The position numbers and the translations under genes were made by a program. The notes beneath the pieces are model-generated. The model did not search any database. It was not told the DNA's origin and was given only the letters and a program-made list of their open reading frames with translations. Positions 26,494 to 34,333 of a stretch of DNA of 64,000 bases are shown here, in pieces. Numbering within the stretch: the stretch's first letter is position 1; each line of letters begins with the position of its first letter. Origin of the DNA: Erythrobacter sp. SDW2 (GTDB taxonomy: Bacteria > Pseudomonadota > Alphaproteobacteria > Sphingomonadales > Sphingomonadaceae). The stretch is from NCBI RefSeq assembly GCF_021431965.1, contig NZ_CP090370.1, positions 310,001-374,000 on the forward strand. The letters are read 5' to 3'.

Positions 26494-27932
26494 TGCCGCA
26501 CAAGCAGCGCGCCAGTCGCGGCAACTGGTTCAGGCTCGCGGGCGAGGAAGGCGACGAACGCCGCTTCGAGCTGGAGAAGGCACTCGCCCCGCACGAGCTG
26601 GCGGCGCTAGGCAACTGGCACTGGGAAGTATGGGGCCGCGACGAGCAGCACCCGCCGCAGGGCCCGTGGCGCGTCTGGCTGATCAAGGCCGGACGCGGCT
26701 TCGGCAAGACCCGCGCCGGGGCCGAGTGGGTGCGCAATGTCGCGCGCCACGATCCGGAGGCCCGGATCGCGCTGGTCGGGGCCTCGCTGGTCGAGGTCCG
26801 CAGCGTCATGGTCGAGGGCGAAAGCGGCGTGCTGGCCGCCTCGCCCGGTGCGCTGGCACCCGATTTCGAGCCCTCGCTGCGGCGGCTGGTCTGGCCCAAC
26901 GGGGCGCAAGCCTATCTCTATTCGGCGGGCGAGCCGGAAAGCCTGCGCGGGCCGCAGCACAGCCATGCCTGGTGCGACGAGATCGCCAAATGGGAGAACG
27001 CCAACCAGCGCGCCATGGCGGCGTGGGACAATCTGCAGATGGGGATGCGGCTGGGCGATCACCCGCGCGTGCTCGCCACCAGCACCCCGCGCAGCGTCGC
27101 GCTGATGAACCGGTTGATGGCCGAGGCCAAGACCGGCGCGGTTGTCGTCGCCGAAGGCCGGACCGAGCAGAACACGGGTGTGCTGCCCAACTCCTACTAT
27201 GCCGCGATGCTCGACCAGTACGGCGGTACCGCGCTCGGCCGGCAGGAGCTCGACGGCGAGATGCTGGCCGAGGTCGAGGGCGCATTGTGGAGCCGGGCGC
27301 TGCTGGAGCAGTGCCGGACTCCCCCTCCCCTTCAGGGGAGGGGGCCGGGGGGTGGGGGCTGTAGCGGATCAACTGACAGGCCCCACCCCAACCCCTCCCC
27401 TGAAGGGGAGGGGCTTTTCGGACCCCACCGCCGCGTCGTCATCGGCGTCGATCCGCCCGCGTCGGCGAACGGCGATGCCTGCGGGATCGTGGTCGCGGCG
27501 CTGCTGGAGGATGGCAATGCGGCGGTGCTGGCCGATTGCTCGGTCGAGAAGGCCAGCCCCGAACGCTGGGCCCGCGCCGTCGCTTGTGCCGCGCAGGCGT
27601 GGCAGGCCGACCGCGTGGTGGCCGAGGCCAACCAGGGCGGCGCCATGGTCGCCAGCGTCCTGCGCGCGGCGGACATCACCCTCCCGGTCAAGCTGGTCCA
27701 CGCCGCCCGAGGCAAATCCGCCCGCGCCGAGCCGGTCGCCGCGCTCTACGAAGCGCGCCGGGTCAAGCACGCAGGGCTGTTCGCGAAGCTGGAGGACGAG
27801 CTGTGCGGATTGATGGCGGGAGGTGGCTACGAAGGGCCGGGCAGGTCGCCGGACCGGGCCGATGCGCTGGTGTGGGCCCTGAGTGAGCTGATGCTTGCGC
27901 GGAGGGGGGAGCCGAGAATACAGCAATTTTGA
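26493..27932 (+). CDS. GTA large terminase (ATPase/nuclease) with repeat-derived insertion
   Basis: Motor that pumps DNA into the capsid and cuts it. 479 residues; GTG start with GGAGG 9-13 nt upstream. Walker A is KAGRGFGKT (near residue 68), Walker B is HAWCDEIAKW, and the RNase H-like nuclease domain begins at VVIGVDPPAS with later acidic residues (DRADALVW). Residues about 276-310, between the two domains, are encoded by a palindromic repeat (PPPLQGRG...PNPSPEGEG) and are Pro/Gly-rich. Without them the length is the usual about 445. The frame is open throughout, so the protein may be functional. Confidence 0.92.
   Translation: MPHKQRASRGNWFRLAGEEGDERRFELEKALAPHELAALGNWHWEVWGRDEQHPPQGPWRVWLIKAGRGFGKTRAGAEWVRNVARHDPEARIALVGASLVEVRSVMVEGESGVLAASPGALAPDFEPSLRRLVWPNGAQAYLYSAGEPESLRGPQHSHAWCDEIAKWENANQRAMAAWDNLQMGMRLGDHPRVLATSTPRSVALMNRLMAEAKTGAVVVAEGRTEQNTGVLPNSYYAAMLDQYGGTALGRQELDGEMLAEVEGALWSRALLEQCRTPPPLQGRGPGGGGCSGSTDRPHPNPSPEGEGLFGPHRRVVIGVDPPASANGDACGIVVAALLEDGNAAVLADCSVEKASPERWARAVACAAQAWQADRVVAEANQGGAMVASVLRAADITLPVKLVHAARGKSARAEPVAALYEARRVKHAGLFAKLEDELCGLMAGGGYEGPGRSPDRADALVWALSELMLARRGEPRIQQF
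27319..27421. repeat. Palindromic repeat (family A) inside the terminase gene
   Basis: Left palindrome CCCTCCCCTTCAGGGGAGGG, interior GGGGGGTGGGGG and GGCCCCACCCC, right palindrome CCCCTCCCCTGAAGGGGAGG. Same layout as the kynU element but about 50 bp shorter, as it lacks the nested unit. Confidence 0.9.
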
Positions 27933-28074
27933 TGCGAGGTAACAAGTCGATACCGCTGTTCAGTCCGCCTTAACGGATAGGAACACATAACCCTCTTAGA
28001 CATTAATGACCTTGCCGAGATCGACTCCGCACTCTATGTCCAGTTCAATTGAAGGGAGCTCCGCATGATCTATC

Positions 28075-28662
28075 GTGAAGGTGTGGGCGGCTAAGGACAC
28101 CTACCAAAAATTGCTGCCGACCATCTATCAATTTTGGCATACCTACGGCTCCGACATTCAGTCCGGGGCCGTAGTTTTATCTGCAATTGCAGCTTTCGCC
28201 ATCATTCGTTCAACACGTCAGAATGGTCGGCGTCGAAACACTATGGATCTGATTCTACACCAAGAATCAGATCGCGATCTCATTGAAGCGCGCGCAGCCT
28301 TCAACGAGCTGAAGGCTGGAGAAGTCAAGCTGGCCACCTACGCCAAGCCAGAAACCAAGAACAGCGAACAAGCGCAGACAATCCGGAAAATTCTGAACCT
28401 TCATGAATTGACAGCTGTCGCGATCGAAGAGGGCGTGATCGACGAACGGGTGTACCGACGCTGGTTCAACACAACCTACATCAAGGATTATGTCGCAGTC
28501 GAAGCGTATATTCTTGAAGCGCGAAGAACCTATGAGAATCCGAAGGCGTTCTGCGAGTTCGAGAAGATGGCAAAGCGCTGGAAATCGGATAAATCGTGGT
28601 ACGCTAAGCCCTCTTGGCTGCAGCGAAAAAGCGAAGCATTTGCGCGCCTTAGACGCGCCTAA
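28075..28662 (+). CDS. DUF4760 membrane protein, foreign gene within the GTA cluster
   Basis: 195 residues. One membrane helix at residues about 30-50 (SGAVVLSAIAAFAII) is followed by RSTRQNGRRRNTMDLIL and a helical cytoplasmic part (FNELKAG, LNLHELTAVAIEEGVID), which match DUF4760. GTG start at 28075; a good Shine-Dalgarno (AAGGGAG) is better placed for an ATG at 28065 that gives only a 9-codon ORF overlapping this start. G+C is near 50% here, and it is not part of any standard GTA. It separates terminase from portal. Function unknown; a cargo (moron) gene is my inference. Confidence 0.8.
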   Translation: MKVWAAKDTYQKLLPTIYQFWHTYGSDIQSGAVVLSAIAAFAIIRSTRQNGRRRNTMDLILHQESDRDLIEARAAFNELKAGEVKLATYAKPETKNSEQAQTIRKILNLHELTAVAIEEGVIDERVYRRWFNTTYIKDYVAVEAYILEARRTYENPKAFCEFEKMAKRWKSDKSWYAKPSWLQRKSEAFARLRRA

Positions 28663-28751
28663 TCCAATCAATTAATCAACAATTAGGTTAACCTCACGGA
28701 GCAATCCGATGGGGCAAAAAACGCGCGCCTACGCGAGCTAAGGGACTCTCC

Positions 28752-29900
28752 ATGTCATTCCTCACTACCCTGACCTCCGCCTTCAAGGGCGGGGGGCAGC
28801 CGCGCGTGCCTGTTTCGCGTGGCTTTATCTCGCCTTGGACGACTGCCTTCGACGCGGGCACGCGCCGCCCGTTCGACTACGGCTCCGCGCTGCGCGAGGC
28901 GTTTGTCGAGAATCCGGTGGCGCAGCGGGCGGTGCGGATCGTCGCCGAGGGGGTGGGCAGCGCGCCGCTGGCCGACACCGATCCGCGTCTTCTCGCGCTG
29001 ATCCGCGCGCCCAGCGCAGGGCAGTCGCTGGTCGAGACGCTGGCGCTCCACCTGCTGCTCCACGGCAATGCCTATGTCCAGGTCGCCAAGGACGCGGCGG
29101 GCCAGCCGGTCGAGCTGTTCGCCTTGCGGCCCGAGCGGGTCTCGGTCGTGCCCGGCCCCGACGGCTGGCCGCGCGGTTATGATTATCGCCTCGCCGACCG
29201 CACGCTCACCGTCGCGCTCGAGGACGAGGACGGCTGGCCCAACATCCTGCACTTGAAGAGCGTCCACCCGGGCGACGACCATTACGGCGCGGGGTGCCTG
29301 TCCGCGGCGCGGGCGGCGGTGGCGATCCACAATGCCGCGAGCGAGTGGAACCGGGCGCTGCTGGCCAATTCGGCGCGGCCCAGCGGCGCGCTGATCCATG
29401 ACAATGGCGACGGCGGCACGCTCAGCCCCGACCAGTTCGAGCGGCTGCGCACCGAGCTCGAGCAGGCCTTCAGCGGGCAGGCGCAGGCCGGTCGGCCGAT
29501 GCTGCTCGAAGGGGGCCTCAGCTGGCAATCGATGGCGATGAGCCCGGCGGACATGGACTTCGCCACGCTCAAGGAAGCTGCCGCGCGCGATATCGCGCTC
29601 GCCTTCGGGGTGCCGCCGATGCTGCTCGGTCTGCCGGGGGACAACACCTATGCCAATTACCGCGAGGCCAATCGCGCGTTGTGGCGGCTGACGCTGCTGC
29701 CGCTGGCGGGGAAGATTCTCGGCGGGATCGCCGACGGGCTTTCGCCCTGGTTCGCGGATGCTTCGCTCAGCGTCGATCTCGACCGGGTGCCCGCGCTCTC
29801 CGAAGACCGCGAGCGGCTGTGGACGCAGGTCAGCGCCGCCGCCTTCCTCAGCGACGACGAGAAACGCCGCATGCTCGGCATCACAGGAGAACGCCAATGA
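28752..29900 (+). CDS. GTA portal protein (HK97 family)
   Basis: 382 residues. Twelve copies form the ring through which DNA enters and leaves the head. Typical features: NPVAQRAVRIVAEGVGSAPL near the N-terminus, HGNAYVQV, VHPGDDHYGAGCLSAAR, and FGVPPMLLGLPGDNTYANYREANRALW near the C-terminus. Its stop overlaps the DUF6127 start by 4 nt. Located after the DUF4760 gene. Confidence 0.95.
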   Translation: MSFLTTLTSAFKGGGQPRVPVSRGFISPWTTAFDAGTRRPFDYGSALREAFVENPVAQRAVRIVAEGVGSAPLADTDPRLLALIRAPSAGQSLVETLALHLLLHGNAYVQVAKDAAGQPVELFALRPERVSVVPGPDGWPRGYDYRLADRTLTVALEDEDGWPNILHLKSVHPGDDHYGAGCLSAARAAVAIHNAASEWNRALLANSARPSGALIHDNGDGGTLSPDQFERLRTELEQAFSGQAQAGRPMLLEGGLSWQSMAMSPADMDFATLKEAAARDIALAFGVPPMLLGLPGDNTYANYREANRALWRLTLLPLAGKILGGIADGLSPWFADASLSVDLDRVPALSEDRERLWTQVSAAAFLSDDEKRRMLGITGERQ

Positions 29901-30205
29901 CCCGCGAAGACATGCTGGCGCGGCTGATCGCGCAGGCGACGCATGAGGGCGGCGATCTCGTCACCCTGCGCGCCATGGTCGAGGAAGCGAGCGAGGTCGG
30001 GGCCGAGCGCGCGCTCCATAGGCTCGGCCTCTCCGACGAGAGCGCGCAGGACGATATCGACGAGCTGCGCGAGCTGCTGCAGGCCTGGCGCGATGCCAAG
30101 GCGAGCGCGTGGAAAGCGGCGGTGGCGTGGATCGTGCGCGGCATCTTTGCCCTGCTGCTGATCGGCATCGCCGTGCGGCTGGGCGTGGGGGAGCTGCTCA
30201 AATGA
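29897..30205 (+). CDS. DUF6127 family protein
   Basis: 102 residues. An acidic helical part (LVTLRAMVEEASEVGAERAL) comes first, followed by a C-terminal membrane helix (residues about 80-97). DUF6127 genes occur between portal and protease in sphingomonad GTA clusters. Overlaps both neighbours by 4 nt. A role in head assembly or membrane contact is unproven. Confidence 0.8.
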   Translation: MTREDMLARLIAQATHEGGDLVTLRAMVEEASEVGAERALHRLGLSDESAQDDIDELRELLQAWRDAKASAWKAAVAWIVRGIFALLLIGIAVRLGVGELLK

Positions 30206-30672
30206 CCCCGGATCAAGTCCGGGGCTGGGCCGGCGCGATGCGCCTCGCCGGATACGCCGCGCTGTTCGGCACGCCCGATGCTGCGCGCGACACCATTGTG
30301 GCGGGGGCCTTCGCCGAGACGCTCAGCGCTCGCCGAAACCCGCTCCCGCTCTACTGGCAGCACCGCCCCGACCAGCGCATCGGCTGGGTCGAGCGCGCCG
30401 AGGAGGATGCGCGAGGCCTGCGTGTCATCGCCACCATCGACAACCCGCAAGGCCGTGCCGCCACCCTGCTCGCCCGCCGCGCGGTCGACGGCCTCAGCTT
30501 CGGCTACCGCGCCCGGGGCTATCGCCACGAACCCTCCGGCCGCGTGCTGGAAGACATCGAACTGTTCGAAGTCAGCCTCGTCACCCACCCGCTCCAGTAT
30601 GGAGCGCGGGTGCATTTTGTTTCGCAAGATCCTCCCCGGAACGGGGAGGTGGCAGTCGCCGCAGGCGGCTGA
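30202..30672 (+). CDS. GTA prohead protease (HK97 family) with repeat-encoded ends
   Basis: Serine protease that matures the capsid protein. 156 residues; the catalytic His is in YWQHRPDQ and the Ser in VDGLSFGYR, with Glu/Asp in EDIELFEVSLVTHP. Overlaps the DUF6127 stop by 4 nt (ATGA). Residues 1-9 are encoded by half of a family C palindrome (CCCCGGATCAAGTCCGGGG), and the last about 14 residues (DPPRNGEVAVAAGG) by a family A element that supplies the stop. Family similarity starts at MRLAGYAALF (30238), so that could be the original start. Confidence 0.92.
   Translation: MTPDQVRGWAGAMRLAGYAALFGTPDAARDTIVAGAFAETLSARRNPLPLYWQHRPDQRIGWVERAEEDARGLRVIATIDNPQGRAATLLARRAVDGLSFGYRARGYRHEPSGRVLEDIELFEVSLVTHPLQYGARVHFVSQDPPRNGEVAVAAGG
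30203..30228. repeat. Palindromic repeat half (family C) at the protease start
   Basis: TGACCCCGGATCAAGTCCGGGG forms a palindrome with CCCCGGA and TCCGGGG arms. The same string ends the element at 33275-33367. Here it overlaps the start of the protease frame. Confidence 0.8.
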
Positions 30673-30752
30673 CGGAGGGGTCGAAAGCGCGCCGCCACCG
30701 CCAATCGGCCCCTCCACCACTTCGTGGTCCCCCTCCCCGTTCCGGGGAGGAT
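30629..30752. repeat. Palindromic repeat (family A) across the protease end
   Basis: Left CCTCCCCGGAACGGGGAGG and right CCTCCCCGTTCCGGGGAGG (inverted), with a GGCAGTCGCCGCAGGCGGCTGA stretch and GACGGAGGGG interior. The protease stop codon lies within it. Confidence 0.85.
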
Positions 30753-30789
30753 TGCTTGTCCAATCCCCCACCGAAAGGCACAAATACCA

Positions 30790-31917
30790 ATGGATATCGA
30801 AACCCCCGACGCCGCTACCCAGAGCTTCGACATCGTCGCCCGGCAGGACCGGATCGACAGCGAGGTCGCAAACTTGCGCTCCGACGTCGACGAAGTGAAG
30901 GCCCGCGTAGACAGGATCGGCCGCGCCGCCACCCGCCCCGCCATCGGCGGTGCCGACAGCCAGGAAGTGAAGGGCTTCGTCGACGGCTATCTCCGCCGCG
31001 GCTCGACTTCGGAAATCAAGTCGATCAGCGGCGCGGTGCCTTCCGACGGCGGCTATGCCGTGCCGCGCGAAATCGACGCGGCCATCGCCCGCGCCCTGAC
31101 CGAGATCAGCCCGATCCGCGCCATCGCCCAGGTCGTCCAGACCGGCACCAGTGGCTACAGCAAGCTCGTCAGCCTCGGCGGCACCGCCAGCGGCTGGGTC
31201 AGCGAGACCGCCGCCCGGCCCGAGACCGACACGCCCAGCTTCAGCGAGATCGCCCCGCCGACGGGCGAGCTCTACGCCAACCCCGCCGCCAGCCAGGCGA
31301 TGCTCGACGATGCCGGCTTCGACCTCGAAGCCTGGCTCGCCAGCGAGATCGCGACCGAATTCGCCCGGGCCGAAGGTGCCGCCTTCGTTCACGGCAATGG
31401 CGTCGACCAGCCGCGCGGGTTCCTCAACGCGCCGACCAGCGAGGAGTTCGACGGTGACCGCGCCTTCGGCACGCTGCAATATATCGGCACCGGCGATGCG
31501 GCGGGCTTCGGCAGCAATCCCGATGCCAAGCTGATCGACCTCGTCCACACGATGAAGGCCGGCCACCGCCAGGGCGCGAGCTTCGTGATGAATTCGGCGA
31601 CTTTGGCCGAGGTCCGCAAGCTCAAGACGGCGGACGGGGCATTCCTGTGGCAGCCGGGCCTGGTCGAAGGCCAGCCCGACCGGCTGCTCGGCTATCCGGT
31701 GGTGGAGGCCGAGGACATGCCCGATATCGCCACCGGCGCCTTCCCGGTCGCCTTCGGCAATTTCCGCCACGGCTACCTGATCGCCGAGAGGACCGCGACG
31801 CAGATCCTGCGCGATCCCTTCACCAACAAGCCCTTCGTCCACTTCTACGCCACCAAGCGCGTCGGCGGGCAGGTGCTCGATTCGAACGCGATCAAGCTCC
31901 TCAAGATAGAGGTGTGA
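30790..31917 (+). CDS. GTA major capsid protein (HK97 fold)
   Basis: Forms the small T=3-like GTA head. 375 residues: an N-terminal scaffolding-like helix (residues about 15-55, DRIDSEVANLRSDVDEV), then the HK97 fold starting around SGAVPSDGGYAVPREI. GPF/GWVSE, EFARAEGAAFVHGNG and the C-terminal FGNFRHGYLIAER loop are typical. The protease upstream would cut between helix and core. Start is the ATG at 30790, with AAAGG upstream; the open frame before it lies in the repeat. Confidence 0.95.
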   Translation: MDIETPDAATQSFDIVARQDRIDSEVANLRSDVDEVKARVDRIGRAATRPAIGGADSQEVKGFVDGYLRRGSTSEIKSISGAVPSDGGYAVPREIDAAIARALTEISPIRAIAQVVQTGTSGYSKLVSLGGTASGWVSETAARPETDTPSFSEIAPPTGELYANPAASQAMLDDAGFDLEAWLASEIATEFARAEGAAFVHGNGVDQPRGFLNAPTSEEFDGDRAFGTLQYIGTGDAAGFGSNPDAKLIDLVHTMKAGHRQGASFVMNSATLAEVRKLKTADGAFLWQPGLVEGQPDRLLGYPVVEAEDMPDIATGAFPVAFGNFRHGYLIAERTATQILRDPFTNKPFVHFYATKRVGGQVLDSNAIKLLKIEV

Positions 31918-31924
31918 TGATGTC

Positions 31925-32068
31925 TGCCCCTCTTCTTTAGAGGAGGGGCGGCGAGACCAAGGCCTGCGCAGCAGGTCCTGGTCGCAGCGGGGTGGTGAAC
32001 GCGAGCCGACGCGCCGCTGCGCGCCGCGCCACCACCCCCGAACCCCCTCCTCTGAAGAGGAGGGGGCC
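31925..32068. repeat. Palindromic repeat (family A) between capsid and connector genes
   Basis: Left GCCCCTCTTCTTTAGAGGAG and right CCCCTCCTCTGAAGAGGAGG palindromes enclose a G+C-rich interior with GCGAGACCAAGGCCTGCGC. It fills most of the 229-bp gap, the largest in the cluster. Confidence 0.85.
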
Positions 32069-32146
32069 AAACGTGCCCGCATCGCTGCGCATCCCTCCCC
32101 TGGCGAGCGGTGCGGGCACACCCCTATTCACATCCGGGAGACCGCC

Positions 32147-32689
32147 ATGCAGCGGACATTGATCACGCCGCCCGACATCGGCGGCGCGCTGGCCGAGCTC
32201 AAGCACTGGCTCGCCATCACCACCACGCAAGACGATGCATCGCTCACCGCGCTGCTGCGCGCGGCGCTGGAGACCTGCGAGGCCTTCACCGGCACCATGC
32301 CGCTCGCCGCCACGGTGGAGGAGGTGCACGCCGCGACCTGCGAGTGGCAGGGGCTCTACGCCTCTCCCGTCCATCTGATCGACCGGGTCGAGGCTGTCGC
32401 TAACGACGGTACCCGCAGCGCGCTGCCGGTCGGCGATTACGAGATCAACATCACCGGCGACCAGCGCGGCCTTGTCCGCCTGCGTCACGCCGGGGTGGTC
32501 CGCCGCGTGGCCGTGCGGTTCCTGGCTGGCCTCGTGCCCGAGTGGGAAGCACTGCCCGATGGCTTGCGGCACGGCGTGCTGCGTCTGGCAGCGCATAACT
32601 ATCGGGCGCGCGAACAGGACGAGGGTCCCAACCCGCCCGCCGCCGTGGCGGCCCTGTGGCGACCCTGGCGCCGAATGCGGCTCGCATGA
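32147..32689 (+). CDS. GTA head-tail connector (gp6-like)
   Basis: 180 residues. The first half (LAELKHWLAITTTQDDASLTALLRAALETCEAFTG) is the helical opening of gp6/phiE125 gp8-type adaptors that sit on the portal ring. A ribosome site GGGAGA is 8 nt before the start. It overlaps the next small gene by 4 nt. It is preceded by a long repeat-filled gap. Confidence 0.88.
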   Translation: MQRTLITPPDIGGALAELKHWLAITTTQDDASLTALLRAALETCEAFTGTMPLAATVEEVHAATCEWQGLYASPVHLIDRVEAVANDGTRSALPVGDYEINITGDQRGLVRLRHAGVVRRVAVRFLAGLVPEWEALPDGLRHGVLRLAAHNYRAREQDEGPNPPAAVAALWRPWRRMRLA

Positions 32690-32844
32690 TCCGCGCCGAA
32701 GCCTCGCCCGCTCCGGCGCAGCAGCAGCGACGGCTGGCCGACAAGGCCAGAGCACTCGCGCTGGCGCACCTCGTGCGCACCCGCGACGCAGCGCGGGCCT
32801 GGCGCTCGCCTTCGGCCCTGTGGCCCTTGTTCGAGAGGAAGTGA
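32686..32844 (+). CDS. Small basic protein at the gp7 position
   Basis: 52 residues: RRLADKARALALAHLVRTRDAARAWRSP, basic and helical. It starts with a 4-nt overlap (ATGA) with the connector gene and ends 1 bp before the DUF3168 gene. In other GTAs this place holds gp7, a head-closure (stopper) protein of about 110 residues. I cannot tell if this is a shortened gp7 or a different protein. Confidence 0.6.
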   Translation: MIRAEASPAPAQQQRRLADKARALALAHLVRTRDAARAWRSPSALWPLFERK

Positions 32845-32845
32845 G

Positions 32846-33238
32846 ATGGAAATCGCCTTGCGCGCTGCATTGCTCGACTGGTTGCGTGGCGCACCCGCGC
32901 CCATCGCCGGACTCAACCTGGTCGACGAGCAGGAAACCGGCCGCGCCAATATGCCCTGGCTGGCGCTGGTCGCCAGCGCCAGCGCCGACTGGAGTGCCAA
33001 GGACCGGCACGGCCGCGAGGTCCGGGTCGCCTTCGAACTCAACCATCGCGGCGACCAGGTGGCGGCGCTGGCCGATACCGTCGCCGCGATCGAGCAGCGC
33101 ATCCTCGCGCTCCCCCCTGCGCAAGCCGGCTTCACCGTGATCACGACCCGCTTCCTGCGCGCCCGCAGCGAGCGGCGGGCGAACAATGTCCGCGCCACGC
33201 TGGTGGAGTTCGCCTTCCGGTGTCTCGCATCCGGCTGA
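32846..33238 (+). CDS. GTA tail terminator (DUF3168, gp8)
   Basis: 130 residues. MPWLALVASASADWSAKDRHGREVRVAFELN is the DUF3168 core and FTVITTRFLRARSERRANNVRATLVEFAFRC the C-terminal strand. In the Rhodobacter GTA this protein forms the hexameric terminator at the head-tail joint. Ends 165 bp before the tail tube gene; a repeat fills the gap. Confidence 0.88.
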   Translation: MEIALRAALLDWLRGAPAPIAGLNLVDEQETGRANMPWLALVASASADWSAKDRHGREVRVAFELNHRGDQVAALADTVAAIEQRILALPPAQAGFTVITTRFLRARSERRANNVRATLVEFAFRCLASG

Positions 33239-33274
33239 CGTCCTTCCCGACTACCGCACCGCCCAACCTCTTCA

Positions 33275-33367
33275 GGTCACCCCGGCCCCGAGCCGGGGTC
33301 CCGCTTTTCTTCGCGCCACGCGCTCCGTCTCAAGGAGAGCGGGACCCCGGATCAAGTCCGGGGTGAC
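33275..33367. repeat. Palindromic repeat, full family C element
   Basis: Left end GGTCACCCCGG with palindrome CCCCGAGCCGGGG; right end CCCCGGATCAAGTCCGGGGTGAC. GTCACCCCGG and CCGGGGTGAC are inverted. An inner AGCGGGACCCCGG recurs at 34974-34986. Confidence 0.88.
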
Positions 33368-33402
33368 GGAAACTTTTGGCTCAACATATCGGAGAACCCC
33401 CC

Positions 33403-33810
33403 ATGACCGCCCAGAAAGGCTCCGCATTCCTGCTCAAGATTTCCGACGGTGCCCAACCGCCCGCCTATGACACTGTTGCCGGCCTGCGCACCACGCAGCT
33501 GTCGATCAACGGCGATTCCGTGGTCGTCACACACAAGGACAGCGGCGGCTGGCGCGAGCTGCTCTCCGGCGCCGGCACCCGCTCGGTCAGCGTCAGCGCG
33601 GCGGGAATCTTTCTCGGCAGCACCGCCGAAGCGCGGGTGCAGGCCCATGCGCTGGCGGGAACCATCGACGACTACGAGTTGTCGTTCGAGGACGGCGCGA
33701 AGCTGCGCGGGCGGTTCCTGGTCCAGCGGCTCGACTATGCCGGCGATTTCAACGGCGAGCGCAATTACACCATGCAGCTGGAGAGTTCCGGCGCGGTGGT
33801 GCCGCAATGA
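33403..33810 (+). CDS. GTA major tail protein (TP901-1 family, gp9)
   Basis: 135 residues. It forms the tail tube. MTAQKGSAFLLKISDGAQP and SVSVSAAGIFLGSTAEARVQ, FEDGAKLRGRFLVQRLDYAGDFNGERNYTMQLESSG are the usual segments. The start at 33403 has GGAGAAC 8 nt upstream. Stop overlaps the next gene by 4 nt. Confidence 0.93.
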   Translation: MTAQKGSAFLLKISDGAQPPAYDTVAGLRTTQLSINGDSVVVTHKDSGGWRELLSGAGTRSVSVSAAGIFLGSTAEARVQAHALAGTIDDYELSFEDGAKLRGRFLVQRLDYAGDFNGERNYTMQLESSGAVVPQ

Positions 33811-34148
33811 ACAGCCTCCACGCTCAAGCAGCCGAAGGCGGTAGCGCAAACAAGATGCGAGACGAAGCCGGGCTGTCGATAAGCGGCAAACACCATGTCC
33901 TGCGTCCGACCTTCGCCGCGCTGATCGCCGCCGAGGACGAGATCGGCCCGCTGTTCGCACTGGTCGACCGGGCCGGAGCAGGGCAATTGCGTCTGTCGGA
34001 GATCACCGCGCTGTTCTGGCATTGCCTGGTCAACCGCGACGGCCTGACCCGCGAGGAGGTCGGAGAGGCCATTGCCACCCAAGGTCTTGCCGCCTGTGCC
34101 GCGCCCTTGCGCGCGCTGCTCGGGGCGATCCTGAAAGGGAGCGGGTGA
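33807..34148 (+). CDS. GTA tail assembly chaperone gp10-like
   Basis: 113 residues. GKHHVLRPTFAALIAAEDEIGPLFALVDRAGAGQLRLSEITALFWHCL matches the gp10 'gene transfer agent family protein'. Its place between tail tube and tape measure, with 4-nt overlaps on both sides, matches paired tail assembly chaperones in siphoviruses; no slippery site is needed because the second gene has its own GTG. Confidence 0.85.
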   Translation: MNSLHAQAAEGGSANKMRDEAGLSISGKHHVLRPTFAALIAAEDEIGPLFALVDRAGAGQLRLSEITALFWHCLVNRDGLTREEVGEAIATQGLAACAAPLRALLGAILKGSG

Positions 34149-34333
34149 CATTTGCCGAGGCGGTCCCCCGCCTTTTCGCCATCGCCGCCCAGCGGCTCGG
34201 CTGGACGCCCGAGACCTTCTGGCATGCCACCCCGGCCGACCTGCTGCTGGCACTCGGACCGACCGATACCGTTTCCGCCCCGCTGACCCGCAGCGATCTC
34301 GCCCGCATGATGGAGGATGACGCCCATGGATGA
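34145..34333 (+). CDS. GTA tail assembly chaperone, second (TAC) protein
   Basis: 62 residues, GTG start overlapping the gp10 stop (GTGA). The LGWTPETFWHATPADLLLAL segment is typical of the rcc01693-type phage tail assembly chaperone. Its end overlaps the tape measure start by 8 nt. Confidence 0.85.
   Translation: MTFAEAVPRLFAIAAQRLGWTPETFWHATPADLLLALGPTDTVSAPLTRSDLARMMEDDAHG

Noticed and set aside
29881-32121. 746-codon open frame opposite portal to capsid
   Set aside because: Antisense to four clear GTA genes; spans their junctions and repeats.
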